A DNA stretch of 5,146 bases. It comes from Capsulimonas sp. GTDB taxonomy: Bacteria > Armatimonadota > Armatimonadia > Armatimonadales > Capsulimonadaceae. The position numbers were made by a program, and so were the translations under genes. A model generated the notes under the pieces. It saw only the letters and a program-made list of their open reading frames with translations, was not told the origin of the DNA and did not search any database. This document shows positions 1 to 5,146 of the stretch, piece after piece (the stretch's first letter is position 1; each line of letters begins with the position of its first letter). Location: NCBI GenBank assembly GCA_025963815.1, contig JAOQAA010000213.1, positions 1-5,146 of the forward strand. The letters are read 5' to 3'.

Positions 1-1
1 G

Positions 2-325
2 CGGATCCTTCAGAGCTGCGTGCGCAACGAAGATCTGGTCGCGCGCTATGGGGGCGAAGAGTTCGTTCTTATCCTGCCCAGCACGGATGTACACGGCGCG
101 GCCGTCATCGCCGAGCGCTGCCGGGCCGCAGTCGAAAGCGCCGAATGGCCTCATCGCCAGGTCACGGCCAGCTTCGGCGCCGCCATGCTGACCGTGACAA
201 TGGAGACACCCGCACAGCTGATCGTCGCCGCCGACTCGGCGCTCTATGACGCCAAGCATAGCGGTCGTAATCGTGTCTCACTGGCTCCCACAGTAGTGGA
301 ATGCGAGCTGGAGTGCGCCGCTTAA
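2..325 (+). CDS. GGDEF-domain diguanylate cyclase, C-terminal part (5' end outside window)
   Basis: This is the C-terminal half of a GGDEF domain, the enzyme that condenses two GTP into the second messenger cyclic di-GMP. The frame is open to the left edge, so the internal GTG at 20 is not a credible start. The signature GGEEF is encoded at 50-64. Five residues before it lies RNED (23-34), which matches the RxxD inhibitory I-site that binds product for feedback control. Downstream are the family's VTASFG strand and the closing ADSALYDAKHSGRNRV block, so the domain is intact to its end. A short tail of about 16 residues follows. The metal- and substrate-binding N-terminal half of the domain and any sensor or receiver domain lie outside the window, so the input signal is unknown. 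The preserved GGEEF and I-site suggest an active, product-inhibited enzyme; that is inference from the motifs. Confidence 0.93.
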   Translation, partial: RILQSCVRNEDLVARYGGEEFVLILPSTDVHGAAVIAERCRAAVESAEWPHRQVTASFGAAMLTVTMETPAQLIVAADSALYDAKHSGRNRVSLAPTVVECELECAA

Positions 326-372
326 CGCGCTTCCCGCAAGGTTATCCCATGCGAGATTTGGGAATGATAGCC

Positions 373-379
373 AAGGAGG
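373..379 (+). promoter_or_regulatory. Ribosome binding site for the BON lipoprotein gene
   Basis: AAGGAGG is a near-perfect Shine-Dalgarno sequence, 10 nt before the ATG at 390. It fixes the start of the lipoprotein gene and implies efficient translation. I found no convincing promoter in the 64-nt gap after the cyclase gene, so the two may be co-transcribed. Confidence 0.8.
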
Positions 380-389
380 CGTCATACTC

Positions 390-773
390 ATGATCTCACT
401 GCATCGCTGCTTCTCATACTCACTTCTGATCGGCGCCGGATTACTCGGCGCCGGCTGTTCCCAAAGCACCATCAACGGCGTTGAACACGACACGAAGAAT
501 AATGCCGCCATCGTTCAGCACGAAGCGGACAAGGCGCTAAAGACCGCCAAGCCGCAATTAGACAAACTGAGCCTGGGCGCACGAGTCACCGCCGCCATCC
601 AGGCAAACGCCAACCTCCCCAAAACCATCCGCGTGGACGCCGGCTCGGATGGCGTCAAACTGCGCGGCAAAGTTCAGAACGCCAAGCAAAAGGCGCTCGC
701 CGGACGCATTGCCGCCGACACTCTTCCCTCCGGAAAAACCGTCCAAAACGATTTGACCATTGAGCCGAGCTGA
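390..773 (+). CDS. BON-domain lipoprotein
   Basis: A 127-residue exported protein. The N-terminus has a basic residue (R6), a hydrophobic stretch (residues 8-21) and a lipobox ending LGAGC, so signal peptidase II would cleave before Cys23 and the mature protein would be lipid-anchored. Residues 24-60 form a polar, probably helical linker rich in Lys, Asp and Ala, loosely like entericidin-type small lipoproteins. Residues 62-125 match a BON domain: an initial helix, then the VKLRGKV strand and turn, a second Ala/Lys-rich helix and a final VQNDLTI strand. BON domains occur in periplasmic and outer-membrane proteins such as OsmY and are thought to bind phospholipid or other envelope surfaces; many proteins carry two, this one has one. 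The likely role is envelope maintenance or stress tolerance, but no specific function can be claimed. The strong upstream Shine-Dalgarno and the lipobox both support this start. Confidence 0.85.
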   Translation: MISLHRCFSYSLLIGAGLLGAGCSQSTINGVEHDTKNNAAIVQHEADKALKTAKPQLDKLSLGARVTAAIQANANLPKTIRVDAGSDGVKLRGKVQNAKQKALAGRIAADTLPSGKTVQNDLTIEPS

Positions 774-789
774 TGACGTTATCGATTTC

Positions 790-811
790 GACCGATCGCT
801 CATAATCGGTC
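790..811. promoter_or_regulatory. Perfect inverted repeat upstream of uvrB (possible operator)
   Basis: GACCGAT, 8 nt, ATCGGTC: a perfect 7-bp dyad spanning 22 nt. Looser outer arms ATCGA (781-785) and TCGAT (818-822) extend it. It begins 16 nt after the lipoprotein stop codon and ends 26 nt before the TATAAT. No T-run follows, so it is a poor candidate for an intrinsic terminator of the lipoprotein gene. The size and arm spacing suit a dimeric regulator site, but no known regulator can be named from it. Confidence 0.4.
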
Positions 812-815
812 ATAT

Positions 816-833
816 GTTCGATCCACGCCGAAC
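816..833. promoter_or_regulatory. GTTCG-N8-CGAAC dyad in the uvrB promoter (possible operator)
   Basis: A second, shorter inverted repeat, GTTCG (816-820) and CGAAC (829-833), sits just upstream of the TATAAT, over the expected -35 and spacer. That position would let a bound repressor block RNA polymerase. uvrB is under LexA control in many bacteria and some LexA boxes are built from GTTC/GAAC half-sites. However, the spacing and orientation here do not equal the classical boxes (Bacillus type CGAAC-N4-GTTCG, alphaproteobacterial GTTC-N7-GTTC). A LexA role is only a possibility. Confidence 0.3.
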
Positions 834-837
834 CGGG

Positions 838-843
838 TATAAT
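838..843 (+). promoter_or_regulatory. Putative -10 element of the uvrB promoter
   Basis: TATAAT matches the sigma-70 -10 consensus in full. The -35 region at the usual 17-nt spacing (815-820, TGTTCG) matches TTGACA poorly, so the promoter may depend on an activator or be weak and regulated. Transcription would begin near 850, giving a leader of about 26 nt before the uvrB ATG. Confidence 0.55.
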
Positions 844-862
844 TTTGAGATACGGTCAGCGC

Positions 863-868
863 GGGAGG
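863..868 (+). promoter_or_regulatory. Ribosome binding site for uvrB
   Basis: GGGAGG lies 7 nt before the ATG at 876, a suitable Shine-Dalgarno distance. It supports this start over any downstream one. Confidence 0.7.
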
Positions 869-875
869 TTTCGGC

Positions 876-2873
876 ATGGGACAGTTCAAAGTCATCTCGA
901 AGTACACGCCGTCGGGCGATCAGCCGGAAGCAATCCGTCAGCTTGCGGAGGGGATTGAGGCGGGAGAGCGTTATCAAACGCTTCTTGGCGCAACCGGTAC
1001 GGGCAAAACCTTCACAATCGCGAATCTGATCGAAAAGGTGCAGCGCCCCACCCTCGTGATCGCGCACAACAAGACGCTCGCCGCGCAGCTGTGTTCGGAG
1101 TTCCGAGACTTCTTCGGCGAAAACGCCGTCGAGTATTTCGTTTCTTATTACGATTACTATCAGCCGGAAGCCTATATCGCATCCACCGACACGTTTATCG
1201 AAAAAGATTCCAGCGTCAACGACGAGATCGACCGTCTGCGTCACTCAGCTACGCAGGCCGTTCTGGAGCGGCGTGACGTAATTATCGTCGCCTCCGTTTC
1301 TTGCATTTACGGCCTCGGCGCGCCGGAAGAGTACGCCAAGATCATCCTGTCGTTTGAAAAGGGCAAGGAATACGACCGAGACGACATTCTACGGCGTCTG
1401 GTGGACATGCAGTTCACGCGCAACGACATCGTCCTCACACGCTCCACATTCCGAGTACGCGGCGACGTCCTGGAGCTTCAGCCCGCCGACGAGGAAGTCG
1501 TCATTCGCGTCGAGTTTTTCGGCGATGAAGTCGAGAAGATCGTCGTGGTCGATCCACTGACCGGCGAGGTTTTACAGACCAAGAACGAGATTACGGTTTT
1601 TCCCGCCTCGCACTTCGTCACCAGTCCGGACCGCTTGGAGGCGGCGATTGTCGGCATCGAAAACGAGATGCACGACCGAATTGCTCTGTTCAAGCAGCAG
1701 GGAAAATTATTGGAAGCGCAGCGCATTGAGATGCGCACACGCTTCGATCTGGAGATGATCCGGGAAGTGGGGTTCTGTAGCGGCATTGAAAACTACTCGC
1801 GCTGGTTCGACGGCCGAGCGCCCGGCACCGCCCCCAATACCCTGCTGGACTATTTTCCTAAAGATTTTATGATTGTGATCGACGAGTCGCACCAGACGCT
1901 CCCGCAGCTGCGCGCGATGTACAACGGCGACAAAGCCCGCAAAGATACGCTGATTGAGTACGGATTTCGATTACCCAGCGCCGGCGACAACCGGCCATTG
2001 CGATTTGAAGAGTTCCAGGAGCGCGTCAATCAATGCGTATTCGTCTCCGCAACACCTTCAGTGTATGAGCGTGAGAACTCCAGCAAGATTGTCCAGCAGA
2101 TCATTCGCCCGACGGGACTGGTCGATCCGGAGATCATCATTCGCCCCACCAAGGGACAAGTGGATGACCTGCTCAACGAGATCCGAACGCGCGTGGAGCG
2201 CGAGCAGCGCGTGCTCGTGACGACGCTCACCAAGAAGATGTCCGAGGACTTGACCGAGTATCTTCTGGATCTGAATGTCAAGGTCACTTACCTGCATAGC
2301 GACATTCAGACGATGCAGCGTACGGAGATCCTGCGCGACCTGCGCCTGGGCGTGTTCGACGTCCTCGTCGGCATTAACCTGCTGCGTGAAGGTCTGGACT
2401 TACCCGAAGTCTCGCTGGTCGCGATCTTAGACGCCGACAAAGAAGGCTTTCTGCGCTCGGAAACGTCACTCATTCAGACTATTGGGCGCGCCGCGCGTAA
2501 TCTGGGCGGCCAGGTCATTATGTATGCCGATAGGATCACGGGCTCGATGGAGCGCGCGATCGGAGAAACCGACCGCCGCCGCGCCATCCAGACGGCGTAC
2601 AATATCGAACATGGCATCACGCCCTATACCGTAGACAAAGCGATTCGTGAGGTCATTGAGTCGCGCAAGGTCGCCGAGCAAAAGAGCTACTACAACGTCT
2701 CCCGCAGCAAGAACCCGGAGACGATGCCTCTGGATCAGCTGATGACGACACTCGCGGACATGGAGAAGGAAATGAAACAAGCCGCGCGCGCATTGGAGTT
2801 TGAGCGCGCCGCCGAACTGCGCGACGAGATGAACCAGCTCAAGAAACTGCTTCCCGCCAGCGGCCGCAAATAA
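876..2873 (+). CDS. uvrB: UvrB, excinuclease ABC subunit B
   Basis: The damage-verifying helicase subunit of nucleotide excision repair. UvrA loads it onto DNA, it probes the lesion with its beta-hairpin, then recruits the UvrC nuclease. The 665 residues match the usual family length of about 650-680, and the family's opening block ([11 protein letters not shown]) starts by residue 10. Visible landmarks in order: Walker A GATGTGKT (38-45); HNKTLAAQL motif Ia (64-72); the tyrosine-rich beta-hairpin [10 protein letters not shown] (91-100) used for strand separation; the [14 protein letters not shown] block (114-123, here beginning VNDEID); motif II DESH (336-339); motif III SATP (391-394); [23 protein letters not shown] region (503-525); motif [11 protein letters not shown] (534-542); and a C-terminal UVR coiled coil (about 626-660) that contacts UvrC. 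All catalytic motifs look intact. One departure is [10 protein letters not shown] where most UvrB proteins read SATPGPYE. uvrA and uvrC are not in this window. It appears to have its own promoter upstream and a terminator 37 nt after the stop codon. Confidence 0.98.
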   Translation: MGQFKVISKYTPSGDQPEAIRQLAEGIEAGERYQTLLGATGTGKTFTIANLIEKVQRPTLVIAHNKTLAAQLCSEFRDFFGENAVEYFVSYYDYYQPEAYIASTDTFIEKDSSVNDEIDRLRHSATQAVLERRDVIIVASVSCIYGLGAPEEYAKIILSFEKGKEYDRDDILRRLVDMQFTRNDIVLTRSTFRVRGDVLELQPADEEVVIRVEFFGDEVEKIVVVDPLTGEVLQTKNEITVFPASHFVTSPDRLEAAIVGIENEMHDRIALFKQQGKLLEAQRIEMRTRFDLEMIREVGFCSGIENYSRWFDGRAPGTAPNTLLDYFPKDFMIVIDESHQTLPQLRAMYNGDKARKDTLIEYGFRLPSAGDNRPLRFEEFQERVNQCVFVSATPSVYERENSSKIVQQIIRPTGLVDPEIIIRPTKGQVDDLLNEIRTRVEREQRVLVTTLTKKMSEDLTEYLLDLNVKVTYLHSDIQTMQRTEILRDLRLGVFDVLVGINLLREGLDLPEVSLVAILDADKEGFLRSETSLIQTIGRAARNLGGQVIMYADRITGSMERAIGETDRRRAIQTAYNIEHGITPYTVDKAIREVIESRKVAEQKSYYNVSRSKNPETMPLDQLMTTLADMEKEMKQAARALEFERAAELRDEMNQLKKLLPASGRK

Positions 2874-2900
2874 CACAATCCACAACACGATCTCATTGCT

Positions 2901-2941
2901 AAAAAAGAAGGGCCGGGACGCGATTGCGTCCCGGCCTTTTT
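2901..2941. terminator. Bidirectional rho-independent terminator between convergent genes
   Basis: A perfect 11-bp GC-rich stem (GGCCGGGACGC at 2911-2921 and its complement at 2926-2936) closes a GATT loop. Five T residues follow at 2937-2941, giving a standard intrinsic terminator for uvrB. On the other strand the hairpin is followed by CTTCTTTTTT (complement of 2901-2910), so it can also end transcripts of the minus-strand gene, whose stop codon is 11 nt beyond the T-run. A-U and G-U pairing between the flanking A-rich and T-rich runs could lengthen the stem. Confidence 0.92.
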
Positions 2942-2952
2942 GCATGTCTCGC

Positions 2953-5145
2953 CTAAGGCGTATCCGATGAGAACCTCGGATTGAGGACTTCGGAATACAA
3001 GTCTCCCGCCCCATTTCGGTTGCTCGACCAGAACAGCCAGATGTTATGCGGCAGGTCGGTCGACTTCTTGATGTAGCCCGCACTGAGAACGTCGTACTGG
3101 TACGATCCTCCCAGGACATCCGCGTATGCGGACGGATCAAGGAAGGCGGTGACGCCGCTCTCATTGACGATCGTCTTCATCGGAATCGCTCGTTCCGAGA
3201 AGTCCGCGCCTCCGGATTTCGATTCCGCGCTGGGTGAGCTGATGTCTGTACCACGTGCTTCGTCCATCCATTGGACATTGGAGACGATAGCAGGACCAGC
3301 CGCGCCGCTAGCAGATTTGTCGTCGTATGTGAAATTGACGGTCACCTGCTGGCCTTCAGTGCGGGTCCCGCCGATATTCAGTGGGAAGTACAGACGTCCG
3401 CGCTTCCAGTCAATATCGACATTGGCTGTCGGAGTGCTCGTGTCGTAAATCGTTCCCAGCGAGCCCATGCTGACAGTGACAATGGGCTGACCGACATCAT
3501 TGAGCTTGATGCTGATCGTCCTGTTGTTCGCGTCGTGCAGGTCCACTGTCAAACGCTGGTTTTTGTAGAAGAGAGACGGCTTAACGCCGGCGCCCGCGCC
3601 ACCCGACTTCCGGTAGATATACCACATCCGGCCGGTAGAGACACGTGATCCAATCAGGCCGTTTTCGTTGTACTTGTACGCCTCGTCCAGTATTGTCGTC
3701 GCCGCCGAATCCGCCAACGCGTCTGTCGTAATACGCTTCGCCCGCGGCTGGAACGTCGCGTAGACCACGGCGTTCTTGGGCAGGGATGGGCGGAAGCGAA
3801 CGCGTCCGCGCGCCAGATCGATGTAGACCGTCTGCGACTGGTTCGGGCCGCCGGTGACGCCGGTAAACGTTAGCAGTCCGCTCGCGCGGTCATAAGTCGG
3901 CGGCGTCGGTGCGCCCAGCGTCGTGTTATTGATGTTGATTGGCAGCGTCGTCATCCGCAGCCAAGCCACATCGCGCGCCTGCCACCAAAGGTTAGTGGCG
4001 TCCGGCTGGAGGTACTCGTTGATCGACGGCATGGCCATGAGCAGCAGGCCTACCTTCGTGTCATCTGGAACGGCGCCATTCACCGCAGTCGCGTTACTAG
4101 GATCGGCCTTGTACGGATGAAAAGGCTGATAGTAGCTGTAGTAAATATCCGAGTTGCCATCTGGACTGACGCCCGTATAGGTCACTTGGATCTGCGGCGT
4201 AGGACCAGGGATCAGAACGGCGCTCGGGTCGGATACCGCCGAGAGCCCAGCGGGGATAGGCAGCGTGGCCGGATTGCGCCAGGTCCCCGTCACATCGCCG
4301 CTATTGGTTGTCGTAGTCGCCGAATACTGGATATTCGAACCGCCGCGCGCGCCGGTGTACCAGAACGCCCAGAGGTCTTCACTAATTGAATTCGCTCCAC
4401 CGTTCGCGGACGGGAATGTTACTCCAGATCCCGATAGGTTGCTGGACACTTTCAGCCCATGAACTCCATATTTAGGAGTGATATGGTCGTTCTGTGTAAT
4501 GTCGGACGCCGTTCCAGTCAGCATCGGAACGCCGCTAGCCATATCAACTTTCGAGCAGATCAGGTCCGTGGCGCTGCCAACGAGGTTACCGTAGAAACCA
4601 TACGCAGCGCCCGAGCTGATAAACCGATCGCCGTTAGCGTCATAAACATGTTGTTCCTGCGCCACCGAGGCGCCGGCGTTTAGACCGGCGACCGCCGTTG
4701 GGTTCACAGGCGCTGCAAACCAGCTCGCAGCAGAACTCGTCGTAAATCCATTCAAAGGGAAGGTCGATCCCAGACTGGGAAGGGCCGTGGAGAAGATCGA
4801 TGCCGGAGTCGAGCGGGTCGACGTCCAAAGCAGATTCACTTTCCCAGATCCCGAAGGGCCGCCGACGCCAGTTCCCCAGAACAGATCCCGGAAGGCCGAG
4901 GGCAGATAGTTGGAGCCCACGGACGCCCCCGTCTCGTCGATCATCGGCAGGTCGCCAAAGATCTTGTTCTTGGTCAGACGGGCTTCGGTCACGCTGACTT
5001 TCACGGTGGTGCCGGGTTCGCTGTACGGCTGAACCGATTCCAGCTTTCCTCCCGTGTCAATCTGAGCGAAACCATCCAACTGGATCGCATCCGCTGAAGC
5101 CGGAGTGATCAAGGCATGTCCCGCCTTTTGGCCAACGTACGTTGG
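2953..5145 (-). CDS. Large repeat-containing, probably extracytoplasmic protein of unknown family (5' end outside window)
   Basis: I do not recognise the family. The frame ends with TAG at 2953-2955 and runs open to the right edge, giving at least 730 residues. The TTG at 5110-5112 has open frame upstream of it and is not a convincing start, so signal peptide and N-terminal domains are unseen. Residue numbers below count from that TTG. Composition is rich in Gly, Ser, Thr, Asn and aromatic residues with only one cysteine (186), typical of secreted or surface proteins with beta-structure. Degenerate copies of an aromatic 'FWxxx...G..DIYYS' motif occur at 247-264, 310-328 and 691-708, with a partial one at 92-101; they recall blades of sialidase-like beta-propellers. 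A separate module with core IDxxRGRxxF appears twice (428-456 and 563-598), each running into a hydrophobic strand, as in Ig-like or other beta-sandwich repeats. DANGDRF (158-164) resembles a calcium-binding DxNxD loop. No membrane anchor, LPXTG or PEP-CTERM signal is visible at the C-terminus, which ends shortly after the last aromatic motif. Role could be envelope, matrix or adhesion; this is inference. The gene is convergent with uvrB. Confidence 0.85.
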   Translation of the reverse strand, partial: PTYVGQKAGHALITPASADAIQLDGFAQIDTGGKLESVQPYSEPGTTVKVSVTEARLTKNKIFGDLPMIDETGASVGSNYLPSAFRDLFWGTGVGGPSGSGKVNLLWTSTRSTPASIFSTALPSLGSTFPLNGFTTSSAASWFAAPVNPTAVAGLNAGASVAQEQHVYDANGDRFISSGAAYGFYGNLVGSATDLICSKVDMASGVPMLTGTASDITQNDHITPKYGVHGLKVSSNLSGSGVTFPSANGGANSISEDLWAFWYTGARGGSNIQYSATTTTNSGDVTGTWRNPATLPIPAGLSAVSDPSAVLIPGPTPQIQVTYTGVSPDGNSDIYYSYYQPFHPYKADPSNATAVNGAVPDDTKVGLLLMAMPSINEYLQPDATNLWWQARDVAWLRMTTLPININNTTLGAPTPPTYDRASGLLTFTGVTGGPNQSQTVYIDLARGRVRFRPSLPKNAVVYATFQPRAKRITTDALADSAATTILDEAYKYNENGLIGSRVSTGRMWYIYRKSGGAGAGVKPSLFYKNQRLTVDLHDANNRTISIKLNDVGQPIVTVSMGSLGTIYDTSTPTANVDIDWKRGRLYFPLNIGGTRTEGQQVTVNFTYDDKSASGAAGPAIVSNVQWMDEARGTDISSPSAESKSGGADFSERAIPMKTIVNESGVTAFLDPSAYADVLGGSYQYDVLSAGYIKKSTDLPHNIWLFWSSNRNGAGDLYSEVLNPRFSSDTP

Positions 5146-5146
5146 G

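Noticed and set aside
346..364. Short hairpin TCCCA / TGGGA in the gap after the cyclase gene
   Set aside because: Only 5 bp, AT/GC mixed, no T-run following. Too weak to call a terminator or regulatory stem.
790..811. The 7-bp dyad as a rho-independent terminator of the lipoprotein gene
   Set aside because: No T-run follows either arm on the plus strand and the loop is 8 nt. An operator reading fits better.
810..1244. Minus-strand open frame of 144 codons overlapping the start of uvrB
   Set aside because: It is antisense to a strongly conserved uvrB coding region, and its translation has no recognisable motif. A by-product of codon structure.
2466..3164. Minus-strand open frame of 232 codons spanning the uvrB end, terminator and the large gene's end
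   Set aside because: It crosses the clear terminator hairpin and overlaps two better supported genes in other frames. The translation looks non-protein-like, rich in Arg and Ser.
4117..4389. Plus-strand open frames opposite the large minus-strand gene
   Set aside because: Arg-rich, motif-free translations typical of antisense frames in GC-rich coding DNA. No ribosome binding site of note.
1..5146. CRISPR array, insertion sequence, tRNA or phage-like content
   Set aside because: No spaced direct repeats, transposase-like frames, terminal inverted repeats or tRNA-like folds were seen. The window is almost fully occupied by the four genes described.

Overview
This is a bacterial chromosomal window of moderately high GC with ordinary, compact gene spacing. 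It holds two complete genes and the cut ends of two others. The lineage cannot be fixed from sequence alone. A lipidated BON-domain protein suggests a diderm envelope. A very large Ser/Thr/Gly/Asn-rich surface-type protein of no recognised family would suit a less-studied phylum, and Armatimonadota-like bacteria are one guess held with low confidence. No mobile element, CRISPR array, tRNA or rRNA was seen.

Layout, left to right. (1) The C-terminal half of a GGDEF diguanylate cyclase, plus strand, cut by the left edge, with an intact GGEEF signature and an RxxD inhibitory site. (2) After a 64-nt gap, a 127-residue lipoprotein with one BON domain, preceded by a strong Shine-Dalgarno. (3) A 102-nt intergenic region with two inverted repeats, a consensus TATAAT and a Shine-Dalgarno, leading into (4) a complete 665-residue uvrB, the DNA-damage recognition helicase of nucleotide excision repair. 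(5) A perfect 11-bp GC hairpin with a T-run on one side and an A-rich run on the other, which looks like a shared bidirectional terminator between convergent genes. (6) A minus-strand reading frame filling the rest of the window and still open at the right edge. It is the C-terminal part (at least 730 residues) of a large, probably extracytoplasmic, repeat-containing protein that I cannot assign to a family.

How the parts relate: the cyclase and the lipoprotein are co-directional and close enough to share a transcript. uvrB appears to have its own promoter with operator-like dyads, as expected for a damage-responsive gene, though no LexA box of a type I can name with confidence is present. 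The minus-strand gene is transcribed toward uvrB and is separated from it by the shared terminator. Nothing links it functionally to DNA repair. The least explained item is this large protein, which carries a duplicated IDxxRGRxxF module and several degenerate aromatic motifs like those of beta-propeller blades.
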